Shown here piece by piece: positions 1-9,591 of a DNA stretch of 38,068 nt (position 1 is the first letter of the stretch; the number at the start of each line of letters is the position of its first letter). The DNA comes from Mesostigma viride (Eukaryota > Streptophyta > Mesostigmatophyceae > Mesostigmatales > Mesostigmataceae): NCBI GenBank assembly GCA_009746045.1, contig RPFO01000920.1, positions 1-38,068 on the forward strand, read 5' to 3'. A program made the translations under genes and the position numbers. The notes beneath the pieces were generated by a model. It saw nothing but the letters and a program-made list of their open reading frames with translations, did not search any database and was not told the DNA's origin.

Positions 1-975
1 TCGCTAACAACTGCAACCACAATGTAATTCATGACGGGCCACTCACCGCTACCCTGTCTCCTGCTTCAATGTCTCCCCATTCTCAAGGCCTCCATTGTAA
101 ACCTCTCCGTCTTCACCATCGTCATCGTCCTCTTCCTCCACTCCGACGTATCCGGTTTCCTTTTCCTAAGATACCTAGGGTTGTTCAAGTCGTATGTGCG
201 GCGTTGGCACACTTCCAACAAAATTTGGCCGCCTCACCCATTACCATTTATTCGTACTATCATAACATATCCAGGCGTTTGAAAAATCATTCCCTCGTTC
301 GAACTTCTACCCCTGGGCGTCCATGACGAGGCAGTCACGACGGACCAGATGCACAAAAATAAAACAAGGCGACATCCTTCAATCATTGACCAAAAAAAGA
401 AACGCGCAGAACTTGGATTTCAACACCACGCACCCATTACCAGCGAGCACGGCTGGCCTGCAACCGCCATCATTTCATAACAGAAGCCAGGGCCCACATC
501 CATCCCGTTACCTCATCTTCCACGCACGGCTTCCGCTGCTTCCTCTGCTCTTTCGCATTCTCCGCCAGCAACCTCGCCTTCTCCTCGTCCAACAATCCAC
601 TACAATAAATCCCCTCTATTGGACGCCATTCAGACGAACTTTGCTAGCGTCTTTTCACCGGCCCCAGCACACATAATCTATAGCCGCTTACTGACAACGG
701 CCGACAACGACAACTGCTGAATAGGCGAAAAAGGCTGATAACTACATTTTTATATTTCGCTGCATTTGCTAATAGACACGCACGTTCTCCCACTTCTCCA
801 TTACAATATAATTATCCATCTGGCCGTGTACAGGCAAAGATCCCCGAAGTGTGTGGGCGGTTCCGCTTACGGCACTGTAGATCCCCGAAGTAACTTACTG
901 AAACGTATCTTACAGCATCGGATCACTGGCACCTAATCTACAGGTGGTAGATTACCAACCAAGACCCGTCGCGGT
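1..975. other. Upstream flank with no supported gene
   Basis: I see no recognisable protein domain in any frame. The open frames here are short and of biased composition. A 13-bp motif AGATCCCCGAAGT occurs twice (838-850 and 879-891). The segment ends at the left target-site duplication of the LINE. Confidence 0.4.
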
Positions 976-1002
976 AATTTACTCTGTCGGTAATGTACTA
1001 CC
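976..1002. repeat. LINE target-site duplication, left copy
   Basis: These 27 bases are repeated exactly at 14568-14594. The left copy ends where LINE-like coding sequence begins and the right copy starts 20 bases after an AATAAA signal. A long perfect duplication is what target-primed insertion of a non-LTR retrotransposon leaves behind. The agreement of both edges with the LINE edges is the reason for the call. Confidence 0.85.
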
Positions 1003-2207
1003 TTCTCCACGGTGACTGCTACCGCCTCTTAACATATAACGAACTGGCTGCCTGGGTCCCCAATATGCCTACTTATGCTGCCTGGGCCGCGCTAGTACAA
1101 GCCATTCCCCCCCGCTGGCACACACTCATGACTTCTCCCCGTGCCCCTATAAAGCTGGTGAATGGTGCTGCTTTTGTCCATACAGCACGACCGCAACATG
1201 CTCGGGGAAGGTGATCGCAGAACTCCCCCTTGGAACCCTGCACGTTCAACTACTGGCGCCGCTGAGCGGCCACAATGGCTGTCTGGCTCAACTTACAACT
1301 GCAGTGGTGTTCCTCCCCACCCAGCTATGCCACCGGATTCGGGTTGTACCTTGGTCCCTTGAACAATCATGTGTATACCAACCCAACCCCAACCTTCCAG
1401 ACGCTGCTATTATTTGGCTACATGTGGGATCAACCCGCCTGGACATGTTGTCATTGGATCCAGTGGAATTTGGCTGGGTGCTAAATCAGGGTGACAGCAG
1501 AATTGTAAAAGGCCTTTACGAGTACACGGCAGAGTGGGGCTACACAATGCTCTTGCATAAAAACCATCAATTCCACCCCGGACGGACACGCTGGGGCGCT
1601 ACTGAGTGGCCTGGCCACACCTGGGTCCGCAACATCACCCTCGCCGCTGACCACCCGCTGATTGATCGCCGCGCGACCGACGTACAACACCTCTTGATGC
1701 ACCGGTCCATCGGGGTCGGGGAGATCCTCCACCGGCGATTTCAACACCCTGCTACATGTTTATGTACCAACCCCACTGAAACTGTGGAACACCGATTTTT
1801 ATGGTGTAACCTCCAGGGAGTTTGGACCTGGTTGATTGGTTTATGGGCAGCCTGGACGTCTGAGCCTATCATACCGGTGTCTACCCGCTCAATTATCTTT
1901 GGCATCACTGGCACCCCTGGCCTTGAGCTCACCTTTTCACAACAAGCGTGGATATGGCTCCGCACATGCATGTTATATACAATCTGGACGGTGCGAAACG
2001 ATGTGGTGTTCAATAGGCGCACAGTTTTCGACAAAGCTGGGGTTCTCTCACGCTTCATTTACCTATGGAACTCCGGCATGCGACGCTACTGGATGGTTGC
2101 AAATGAACAAAACAAAATCTGGGACCCTGGCGCGGACCAGGATAAGCCCAGCCCACTTGAGATCTTTCATGACCTCATGGGCAAAAACAGGATCTTTACC
2201 CACATGC
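1003..2207 (+). pseudogene. LINE ORF2 C-terminal remnant
   Basis: The first part (1002-1214, one frame) reads YNELAAWVPNMP, then WAALVQAIPPRWH, which matches the 'isaIP..W' segment found after the RT domain in plant-type LINE ORF2 proteins. From about 1150-1200 the reading moves to another frame, so there is a frameshift, and it runs open to the LTR insertion. Near 1756-1812 the frame encodes CLCTNPTETVEHRFLWC, a CxC...H...C arrangement like the zf-RVT zinc-binding domain of LINE proteins. The downstream stretch is rich in W and aromatic residues (WLIGLWAAW, WIWLRTCMLYTIWTVRNDVVF), also usual there. The open frame continues a few codons past 2207 only by chance, inside the LTR. No RT or endonuclease domain remains, so the copy cannot be autonomous. 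Confidence 0.75.
2203..2207. repeat. LTR-element target-site duplication (CATGC), left
   Basis: CATGC directly precedes the TGTTAC start of the left LTR, and the same five bases follow the right LTR at 14423-14427. Five base pairs is the usual duplication size for Ty3/gypsy integrases. Confidence 0.85.
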
Positions 2208-2799
2208 TGTTACGTCCAGACCTGTGATCAGACCCGGGCCGGGTCCTGATCAAGGTATCAGGAAAGAATCTTTAACCCGTTGGACAATGGGTTGCAACTT
2301 GGAAATCTCGCGTGCCAACGTCGTTATTTCATTAATAATAAACGGGTCCGGGGCCAACTACAATCGGGACAAGAGGGGGAAGAACTAAATGGATGACGCA
2401 GGCTCAGGAAGCATGAACGCGTGGGAAGGTTGGGCCACCTTCCCCATCCATATACTTTGACAACCGCGTGGCGTGCGTCGCCGCCACGCGCTACAACTTG
2501 TCTCTTGACCACACGAACAGACACCGGGCCAACCGGCCCTGAACAAACATAGATCACACACTTAGGGTCGTTTGCACACACACAAAATATCTGACGACTC
2601 TTGGTCGGCTCAGAAGTGTACAAAATAGTGTGCCACGACTATACTTCTACCACACCAAACGGACAGTGACCGGGCCGGTCCCCTCCGATCGGCACCAGCT
2701 AACTCTAAAAATACTTGTCCATTTTGTCCGCTTCCAGCGGCGGACTGTCACACGTTGATCACTTATCCTGCTACAGTATTGTTGCCTTGGGATGCAACA
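2208..2799 (-). repeat. 3' LTR of the Ty3/gypsy element
   Basis: This 592-bp sequence starts TGTTACGTCC and ends GATGCAACA on the plus strand. It is a direct repeat of 13827-14422. Differences from the other LTR are a G/C change (AGAAGTGTAC versus AGAACTGTAC), a C/T change (GCTAACTCT versus GCTAATTCT) and three indels of one or two bases. The open frame inside it is shared with the other LTR and has no recognisable domain. I could not place a TATA box or poly(A) site with confidence. Confidence 0.95.
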
Positions 2800-2811
2800 C
2801 ACCTCCCCCTC
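2800..2811 (-). promoter_or_regulatory. Polypurine tract (plus-strand primer)
   Basis: On the element's strand the bases immediately before the 3' LTR are GAGGGGGAGGTG, all purine except one T. A purine run at exactly this position is the RNase H-resistant primer for second-strand synthesis. It independently confirms both the element's orientation and the LTR edge. Confidence 0.85.
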
Positions 2812-3199
2812 GTCACAAGGCGGGAGTTATGGCGTAAGAGCCGAAGGGACGAACAAATTCCTATCGCATGTTGGAGCTTCTAGACTTCGACCACAAGAGG
2901 TTCTCCGTAGGATCAAGCAGTCGCCAGAACCACGCGTCTCGTGTAACTTGGGCGTCAGGGGCGGGGGCCGGCCCACCTGACTAGAGATCGCATGAGGCGG
3001 CGGGGACTGTCCCGACACAGACGGTGCCGGGCCTCCTTCGGCCAAGGTGCGGGCGGGAACGCTACCTTGCCTGCTGGCTGCTCAATTCTCTCTACAGAGT
3101 CATTCCCATGGTTTCCATCCTTCCAGTCCTCCATGCTGGCTATCTACCGGGACCCCTACACGAGTACAGGGTCATCCCGGGCGGCGTAAGGCCTTCTAT
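2812..3199 (-). other. Non-coding stretch between the extra ORF and the polypurine tract
   Basis: About 390 bases separate the stop of the extra ORF from the polypurine tract. I see no conserved domain or repeat in it. It is presumably the 3' untranslated part of the element. Confidence 0.5.
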
Positions 3200-5287
3200 C
3201 TACTCCGGATCACCTTGAAACATTCCTCGGGCGTTGAGCACGGCGCGAGTATAGTCACGTTGCACGTCTCCACGGACACCCAGGGGAGGGCGCTCGCTGC
3301 GGAGATAGACGTCCTCCCAGACGTTCTCAGGCAGCAGGCCCAGAAAGGCCCAAAGATACTGGTGGCGGGTAATCACCACGTGCAAGCGTGCCCAATCAAT
3401 GAATCCACACTGAAACCTTTGCAGGAAGGGTCGCACAGCACGGACGATTGCGAGGCGCATCGTATTAACGTCACTCATCGTCAGACCACGCACCATCTCA
3501 GGTGGGTACAGTACCTCGAACAATTGCTCTCCGGAACGTGGCATGTATCTGAAGTCTCTGACGCGATGTCGATTGCCGTTCTCGGTGTAGACCCACATGA
3601 TCCGAGGGAGTCGAGTGAAATCCTCCAGGTGCGGGAGGTCAGGTGTCACGCGCACGTCTGGGTCGTCGTTCGTGACCAAGGGTCGGACAGGGGCAGGTCG
3701 CAGCGGCTCCAGCTGGGTGATTATCTCCAGGTGTGCAGGGTGCTCCAGACCCGGCACTTGGCGGTAAAAGTACACGCCTTGAACAGCGTCGACTGTCACA
3801 TCGTCCGGATAGGCGAATTGTCCCGTCTGGACGATGGGATCCGTCCAAGCCCGCTGAAACTGGTACCTGACCCTTATCACATGATGCATAGACATTGCTG
3901 CCGGCCGATAAAACGGCACTAGGCCCCAAGGGGGCGGCGGGACGTCTTGTGGCAGAGTCGCATCCTCAGGGGCCGCGGGCGCGGCAACTCGGGGCGGCGG
4001 ACCGAAATGCTCATCACTGGGAAGCATGGGTATATGAATCTGACCAAGCGGCTCGGGCAGATTGTACAATCCTGCCATGGCTAGGGCCAAGGTCGTGGGG
4101 GATGTCAAACCTGTTGGTGGTCGCACAGATTCCGCGCCGGTCGCTGGAGTTGACGCGGGACCTCCCCCCGTGTAGGAAGTATCGGGAGCCTCCTTCACTG
4201 GCCGTGGGGCTGCCGAGGCGAATCCCCCTCGCCTAGTGCGCCCGGCGTTGAGGGCAACAGAGCGGGGCACAAACATGGAAGATGCCATAGGCCGCTGAAA
4301 AGCCATACCCCTACCACCTCCACGGCCCACAGGACGCGAAGCGAAACCGCTACTTGGGCCAATGGAAGCGCCAGGGAGCTCCGAAGTCTTCCGGATGGAG
4401 GTCGCGGTGGGCGACTGCATCGACGATGCTGAAGACGCGGCTGGGGTGGCCGACACGGGATTTCCCGAAGAAGCAGGCTCAGCTTTCGGCATCGGGGTTG
4501 ACGGGGGATTCTTGCACTGCGCAGGGGCCACAGCAGACTCAGGGGCCACAACAGACTCAGGGGCCACAGCAGACTCAGGGGCCACTGTTGGTACCGGGAC
4601 CACAGGCAGGGGTGAGGCGCTTACTGCTACGCCAGCGATGGAGCCGTTGCCAGCCGTGGGATTGGCGGCGCCAGGGGCTACAGCCGATTGGGTCATAAGC
4701 TTAAGCATTTGCTCCATAGTAGAGCACAACCGGTCGATCCGCTTGTTATCATGATCGGCCAAGTCGCTTGGGCTCGCGAGTGCAGGCATAGCATAACCGG
4801 ATGGATCTGGTGACGGGTGGTAGACAGGATAACCAGCGGGCACCATTCCATAGCCACCATACGGTGAAGCCTGCGGAGTCCATGGCGGCGCCAACACATA
4901 CCCGACTGGCTGTGACGGGCCGGGCTGCGCTTGTATCCACGGGGAGGGCTCCATGCTCGGGAGAGGGAGAACACCTGGACCATCTGGACATGGTTGCTCA
5001 GGTTGGTACGCCTGCTCGTGGGAGGTCGGGTCGGCCTCAACCGGGTAAGACTCAGCATGCGTGAACTCAGGGTTCTCCTCATACTCTTCTTCGAACTGGC
5101 CCTCTTCATACTGTTCCTCCTCATAATCCTCCTCCTCATAATGCTCCTCCTCATAATGCTCCTCCTCATAATGCTCCTCCGGTTCAGAGCCCGATTCTTC
5201 CTCAATCGGTACTTTCACGGGGACGCTTCCGCCCGGATTGCGTGGCGGGCTGGGGTTCCTCTGCGGTTCTTTGCCGCGTGGTGACAT
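3200..5287 (-). CDS. Extra ORF after pol, 695 aa, function unknown
   Basis: This long uninterrupted frame starts at an ATG at 5287, about 60 bases after the pol stop, and ends 0.4 kb before the 3' LTR. A GTG 12 codons earlier is unlikely to be a eukaryotic start. Residues from about 28 to 75 form an acidic repeat of EEHYEEE-type units encoded by a 15-bp DNA period (about 5100-5180). A Pro/Ala/Ser-rich centre follows, with an AVAPES-type repeat (about 4527-4590), then Gly/Arg-rich and Pro-rich stretches. The last 240 residues are better ordered, with motifs such as YFYRQVPGLEHP, RIMWVYTENGNRHRVRDF and QCGFIDWARLHVVITRHQY. I see no signal peptide, membrane segment or furin-like site, so it does not look like an envelope protein. 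No known domain is recognised. An intact 2.1-kb frame beside a broken pol suggests selection until recently. Confidence 0.8.
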   Translation of the reverse strand: MSPRGKEPQRNPSPPRNPGGSVPVKVPIEEESGSEPEEHYEEEHYEEEHYEEEDYEEEQYEEGQFEEEYEENPEFTHAESYPVEADPTSHEQAYQPEQPCPDGPGVLPLPSMEPSPWIQAQPGPSQPVGYVLAPPWTPQASPYGGYGMVPAGYPVYHPSPDPSGYAMPALASPSDLADHDNKRIDRLCSTMEQMLKLMTQSAVAPGAANPTAGNGSIAGVAVSASPLPVVPVPTVAPESAVAPESVVAPESAVAPAQCKNPPSTPMPKAEPASSGNPVSATPAASSASSMQSPTATSIRKTSELPGASIGPSSGFASRPVGRGGGRGMAFQRPMASSMFVPRSVALNAGRTRRGGFASAAPRPVKEAPDTSYTGGGPASTPATGAESVRPPTGLTSPTTLALAMAGLYNLPEPLGQIHIPMLPSDEHFGPPPRVAAPAAPEDATLPQDVPPPPWGLVPFYRPAAMSMHHVIRVRYQFQRAWTDPIVQTGQFAYPDDVTVDAVQGVYFYRQVPGLEHPAHLEIITQLEPLRPAPVRPLVTNDDPDVRVTPDLPHLEDFTRLPRIMWVYTENGNRHRVRDFRYMPRSGEQLFEVLYPPEMVRGLTMSDVNTMRLAIVRAVRPFLQRFQCGFIDWARLHVVITRHQYLWAFLGLLPENVWEDVYLRSERPPLGVRGDVQRDYTRAVLNARGMFQGDPE

Positions 5288-5347
5288 CTGTTGACATGGG
5301 AGGGGACAACCAACCGAACGCACAACAATCCAGGAACTTCTGTAAGC

Positions 5348-5791
5348 TTACTTGTTTTTGAGAGAGGCCTTGTATTCAGACAACAGACGGGCACACCCTT
5401 CCAACTCTTTCTCGGAGAACCAACTGTTCTCTACATCTGTCCTGGAATACATCCATTTGACGCGGTATTGGCGGAGGTTTCCGCGACCCTTCTTGACGTC
5501 GCGGTGGCCAATGATTGCAGCCACTTCATCCTCCACGTCTCCCGTCTCCGGATTGTGTTCCAAGGGCGCCGGAGGGGTCTCCCGTCCCTGAAACGAACTC
5601 TGGTGGTAGAGCTTGAGTTGATTGCGGTGGAAAACACCGGAGGTGCCCCATGTTTCAGGGACAGCTACGCGAAAGGTGACATCACCGCGCTGCTCCACTA
5701 CCTTATAGGGTCCAAGGAAGTGAGGGCGCAGTTTTACCTTGAGATCAGCTTCGACCTTGTGAGCAAAACGGCCGAGCTGGGGACCTTCTAC
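5348..5791 (-). CDS. pol: pol, 3' part: integrase GPY/F module and chromodomain
   Basis: Reading from 5791 the frame gives EGPQLGRFAHKVEADLKVKL, then RPHFLGPYKVVEQRGDVTFR, the GPY/F module at the integrase C-terminus. This is followed by the RNQLKLYH linker and a chromodomain beginning at EVAAIIGHRDVKKG. In the chromodomain the VKW and MYS positions supply two aromatic residues equivalent to HP1 Trp45 and Tyr48. The residue equivalent to HP1 Tyr24 is acidic here, as in chromodomains of the divergent type. Chromodomains in this position steer integration toward chromatin marks. The segment lies in a different frame from the preceding integrase part: a TAG at 5788-5790 closes the upstream frame exactly where homology crosses into this one. 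Confidence 0.88.
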   Translation of the reverse strand, partial: VEGPQLGRFAHKVEADLKVKLRPHFLGPYKVVEQRGDVTFRVAVPETWGTSGVFHRNQLKLYHQSSFQGRETPPAPLEHNPETGDVEDEVAAIIGHRDVKKGRGNLRQYRVKWMYSRTDVENSWFSEKELEGCARLLSEYKASLKNK

Positions 5792-6207
5792 CAGACAAGA
5801 TCGCCTACCTGAATAGGCGGAGTGCGACGGTCAAGGGAGGCGCGGATGCGGGCCATGTACTTCTGTCGAGCGGCACGATAGCCGATCACTGCGCTCTCAT
5901 GGGACTTAACCATCTTACTCAACAGCTCATTCACTCCTTGAATGGTGCTGCGCTTGAGTGTGTCCTGGGTAAGAAGGGGACTAGTCAGCAAATCCGTGGG
6001 AGTCAACGGGTGCTGTCCAGTATCGAGCAGAAAGGGGGTCATCCCATGAGCAGAATGTGGAGAGTTGTTGAGGGAGAACTCTATGAGGGGTAAGTAATCC
6101 TCCCAATCACCACCATCACTACTCACGTAATGCTTGAGGGCCTCCTCAACCACACGGTTAAGACGCTCAACCAGATGGGAGGACGAACTGTAGTAGGCGG
6201 TGCCAAG
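5788..6207 (-). CDS. pol: pol, integrase core C-terminal part (frame-shifted segment)
   Basis: This segment continues the integrase catalytic core after a one-base frame change near 6205. It begins with GTAYYSSSSHLVERLNR, equivalent to the usual 'STAYHPQTDGQTERvNR', and so supplies the third catalytic residue (the Glu of LVERLNR). It continues with VVEEALKHYV, DWEDYLPLIEFSLNNSPHSA and TPFLLDTGQHP, all standard for Ty3/gypsy integrases, and ends at IQVGDLVW before an in-frame TAG. The homology is continuous on both sides, so this is one ancestral gene interrupted by indels, not a separate protein. Confidence 0.9.
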   Translation of the reverse strand, partial: LGTAYYSSSSHLVERLNRVVEEALKHYVSSDGGDWEDYLPLIEFSLNNSPHSAHGMTPFLLDTGQHPLTPTDLLTSPLLTQDTLKRSTIQGVNELLSKMVKSHESAVIGYRAARQKYMARIRASLDRRTPPIQVGDLVW

Positions 6208-9200
6208 GTTACTTTGGTGCCCAAGGCTGCGAAGAACTCTTGCCAGAAAGAGGCAGTGAACAGCTTATCACGATCAGCAATGAACTGCCGGCTAAGACCA
6301 TGATATCTGAAAACGTTCTGCAGGTATAATAGGGCACAGTCACGGGAGGTGAGGGTCAAGGGACATGGCACCAAGTGGCAGCGCCTAGTAAGGCGATCCA
6401 CAAAAACAAGGATCTGAGCATTGCCCTTAGGGGACTTCTTAAATGGGCCTACGAAGTCCATCATAATGCTGTCCCACGGGCGCAATGGGTCAGGGATCTC
6501 TTGGGGCTCCGCTTGGGACCCGGTATTACGGGGCTTCATAATCTGACAAGACTGGCACGTACGAACGTATTCCTCGGCGTCGCGACGCATATGTGGCCAG
6601 TAGTACGACCGGCGGAGGATCTCCACTAGGCGCTGGGAGCCCTTGTGACCGCCCAGAGCAGCGTCATGGAGCTCGTAAAGAAGGGATGGGCGACATAAGG
6701 CTGGAACGTACAATTTCCACGCTTCAGACGGGAGCTGGACGTACAGAAAACCTCCCTCGAACCGACAAGGATAGTCTCCCATCCGTTGGGGGTGAGCAGC
6801 TACAGCGGCTTGTGCCTCTGGCTCGGTTACCGTGAAACGACTAATCAGCCGCTCGAGGTCAGAGTCAGGCATGGCGACGTCGGTGTCGGCTTTTGGCTTG
6901 AAAACGTCAGCCGCAGCCTTACCGAATAATAGGGGCTCCCCCACAGGTTCTAAAGGTTTATAAACCTGTTTGGCCACATGACACAGAGGGACGCGCAAAA
7001 GTTTTTGAATCTCTGGGTCAGATCCCTCCCCCCCTACCGGAGGTATAGACCTGCCCTCAGACGCAAGAGGACAGTAGGACTGCAAGTCGGGCAGGGCCAT
7101 GGGGACATGAAATAAGTCATGATATTCCTCGGTGTCCGGGGTAGCACCATAGGATGGTACAATTGGGATAGGAGAGGGGACCACCGTGGTATTCAGCACG
7201 TCCATGTCAGAGTAAAAGAAATAGTCAGAGCGCCGGGACAGCGCGTCTGGGACAATGTTTTCAGCCCCCTTTACATATTGGATTTTAAAAGGGGCAAACT
7301 GGGCTAGAAATTCCAGCCAACGGGCCATGCGGGGCACCAGATTGGGTTGTGTCAGCACGTGTGTTAAAGGGCGGTGGTCCGTATGAATTATCAGGCGATA
7401 CGGGTCTGCCTCATTGGTCTCACTCAAGGCCACATCAAATTGCGCGCCCAGCAGATGGTGTTTCCACGTATGGCAGCAGTAAACGAGAGCCAAGAGCTCT
7501 TGTTGATGTACGGGGTAGTTGCGCTCTGCAGGAATCATAGTGCGTGAGATGTACTCTATCGGTTGTAGGCCGTTTCCATGGTCCTGGAGTAGCACACCGC
7601 CGATGGCCACCTTGCTGGCATCGCACGCCACCACAAAATGTTTGCTGGGGTCAGGCAAGATCAGCACCGGGGCTGTGGTCAGACGGGACTTGAGAAGGTC
7701 AAAGGCTTGCTGGCACTCCGGCGTCCAATCAAAGGGCACGTCCTTCTTCAAGAGGTGATTAATCGGAGCGGCAATGGTTGCAAAGCGGGGGATAAATCGC
7801 CTATAGTAGGATGCCATTCCTAGGAAGCTACGAATGCTCTTGACGTCCGTTGGGACAGGCCATTCTTGTACAGATGCGATTTTCTCAGGATCTGTGGCGA
7901 CACCCTTATCGGACAGGATGTGGCCGAGAAATGGTACACTTCGGCCAGCACGAACCTTGGCTCGGCGGGCCCACAAATGGTTGGCTTCCATAATGTCGAG
8001 AACAGCTTGTACATCCTCACAATGATCATCAAAGGTTCGAGAATAAATGAGGATGTCGTCCATATATGGTACAGCGCATTGTCGTTTGTGAGGTGCAATG
8101 GGGACAGGAGCAGCAGTTGGATCTGGGTCTTTGAGGTCCTGAGGCACTTGGGGCAGTAGAGACGTGCCCATGACAGGACGTAGAACTTCATTCATCAACA
8201 TCTGAAAGCTGGCAGGAGAATTACAGAGACCCATGGCTGCTACTCTGAATTGATAGTGGCCGAATGGGGTGGCGAAGGCCGTTTTTGCGCAATCTTCGGG
8301 AGCGATACGCAACTGCCAAAAGCCATCTGCACAATCTAGGACAGTAAAGCACGTTGCACCTTGGACTTTGTTGAAAATGTCATCTATCCTAGGAAGGGGG
8401 TATTTTGACTTGATGGTAATATCATTCAGCTTTCGGTAGTCCGTAACTAGTCGCCACTTGCCGTTGGGCTTGGGGACCAGAAGGACACCTGCAGAGAAGG
8501 GACTATTACTGGGTTCTATAAGACCAGAGTCTAGCAGGGAAATGAGGATTTGCTTGAGCTCCTTGAGCTCGCTTGGGCCCATTCTATACATTGGTGAGTG
8601 TGTGGGTGCCGCACCTGGTTTGAGATGAATGCGATGGAGCACAGCGCGGGCCGGGGGATAAGCAGGTGTTCGCTCCTCAAACGTCTTGGAGGAATCGATG
8701 ATCTTATCAAAGCGGGCCTGTTCCTCTGTTGTGAATCCTATGCCCATCTCGTTCAGAGCAGCGACGAGGGGATCGATGCATGCCGGGTCAGCCATAAGCT
8801 GCAATACAAAACACTGAAGCTCTCCTTCCTGTTTGACCAGCTCACGAAGTTCCTCACGGGTCATGAGGACTTCGTCCAGGGAGCGAATATGACAAGGATC
8901 AACAGCTTGCGTAACGTCCACCACAGTGGCCTGGGTAACATCATAGTACCTGTCGGGGAGCCAGTGGGTGCCGTCGGGGAACCAGACAATCATGGTGTCA
9001 TGGTTAATCTGTACCTTGTTGTCTTGCAGCCAGTCTAATCCTAGCAATATATCGGCTGCTGTAATCGGGCCGACAGTGGCAAGGACATCAATTGGGGTCC
9101 CGTTCACAACAGGTCGCAGCTTCACAGTTCCTGTGGAGACACTCGTTCGCCCATCCGCATAGTGGATGGCAACAGGAACATCATGTGGGACTGGAGTTAA

Positions 9201-9485
9201 TCCTAGGCGCTGTACAAGGGCATCACTCACGAAGGTGCAGGCAGCACCGTTATCTACTAATAGCTTTACCGTCATAACCTCGGTGGTGGCGAGGGTTGGG
9301 TCGGTGACGGTCGCAGGCACTGGGAGTCCTGCTGTAAAAAGAAGCAAGGGGCGCACGCGAGGAGGTGAGGGTGGGGTCGCTTCGCCCAGTCGCGTGGTAT
9401 ATACTGGCAAAAATACTGGGGCGGGGTCTGACCGCAAGGTGCCCCCGTCTTGGCGGTCTACTCTTCCCCCTCCCCCAAAGGCGGG
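6123..9485 (-). CDS. pol: pol, main part: protease, reverse transcriptase, RNase H, integrase N-terminus
   Basis: The frame is open from 9485 (a stop lies at 9486-9488) and has no early ATG, so pol is probably made by a recoding event after gag. In order: an aspartic protease with VDNGAACTFVS (DNG where DSG or DTG is usual); an RT with the KWRLVTDYRKLN region, FTVLDCADGFWQL, and YMDD at about 8052-8066; an RNase H with VACDASKVAIGGVLLQ and HTDHRPL; an integrase H2C2 finger (HDAALGGH ... TCQSC); and integrase core Asp residues in DSIMMDF and FIADRDK. There is an insertion of about 27 residues rich in Pro and Asp just before YMDD, and one of about 14 in RNase H before HTDH. Homology leaves this frame near 6205, so the last 27 or so codons to 6123 are frameshifted nonsense. 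Confidence 0.93.
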   Translation of the reverse strand, partial: PAFGGGGRVDRQDGGTLRSDPAPVFLPVYTTRLGEATPPSPPRVRPLLLFTAGLPVPATVTDPTLATTEVMTVKLLVDNGAACTFVSDALVQRLGLTPVPHDVPVAIHYADGRTSVSTGTVKLRPVVNGTPIDVLATVGPITAADILLGLDWLQDNKVQINHDTMIVWFPDGTHWLPDRYYDVTQATVVDVTQAVDPCHIRSLDEVLMTREELRELVKQEGELQCFVLQLMADPACIDPLVAALNEMGIGFTTEEQARFDKIIDSSKTFEERTPAYPPARAVLHRIHLKPGAAPTHSPMYRMGPSELKELKQILISLLDSGLIEPSNSPFSAGVLLVPKPNGKWRLVTDYRKLNDITIKSKYPLPRIDDIFNKVQGATCFTVLDCADGFWQLRIAPEDCAKTAFATPFGHYQFRVAAMGLCNSPASFQMLMNEVLRPVMGTSLLPQVPQDLKDPDPTAAPVPIAPHKRQCAVPYMDDILIYSRTFDDHCEDVQAVLDIMEANHLWARRAKVRAGRSVPFLGHILSDKGVATDPEKIASVQEWPVPTDVKSIRSFLGMASYYRRFIPRFATIAAPINHLLKKDVPFDWTPECQQAFDLLKSRLTTAPVLILPDPSKHFVVACDASKVAIGGVLLQDHGNGLQPIEYISRTMIPAERNYPVHQQELLALVYCCHTWKHHLLGAQFDVALSETNEADPYRLIIHTDHRPLTHVLTQPNLVPRMARWLEFLAQFAPFKIQYVKGAENIVPDALSRRSDYFFYSDMDVLNTTVVPSPIPIVPSYGATPDTEEYHDLFHVPMALPDLQSYCPLASEGRSIPPVGGEGSDPEIQKLLRVPLCHVAKQVYKPLEPVGEPLLFGKAAADVFKPKADTDVAMPDSDLERLISRFTVTEPEAQAAVAAHPQRMGDYPCRFEGGFLYVQLPSEAWKLYVPALCRPSLLYELHDAALGGHKGSQRLVEILRRSYYWPHMRRDAEEYVRTCQSCQIMKPRNTGSQAEPQEIPDPLRPWDSIMMDFVGPFKKSPKGNAQILVFVDRLTRRCHLVPCPLTLTSRDCALLYLQNVFRYHGLSRQFIADRDKLFTASFWQEFFAALGTKVTLAPPTTVRPPIWLSVLTVWLRRPSSIT

Positions 9486-9591
9486 TCACGGGAGAAAGAG
9501 TCGAACACCGCCTTACCACCGAGTAGACCGGAAGGCGGCTCGTCGGCGGGTAGGCTGCCAGCGGGGTCCTGCGGTTGAACATCCACCTCAT

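Noticed and set aside
2208-2227. The LINE open frame appears to run on to a stop at 2225-2227
   Set aside because: From 2208 the sequence is LTR (TGTTACG...) and is repeated at 13827. The last codons are a chance read-through; the true LINE end is at 14484-14486.
2324-2623. 99-100 codon open frames within both LTRs (also 13943-14245)
   Set aside because: They are shared only because the LTRs are near-identical. No domain or independent sign of coding is seen.
3200-5287. Envelope gene
   Set aside because: The position is right, but there is no signal peptide, transmembrane segment, cleavage site or cysteine pattern.
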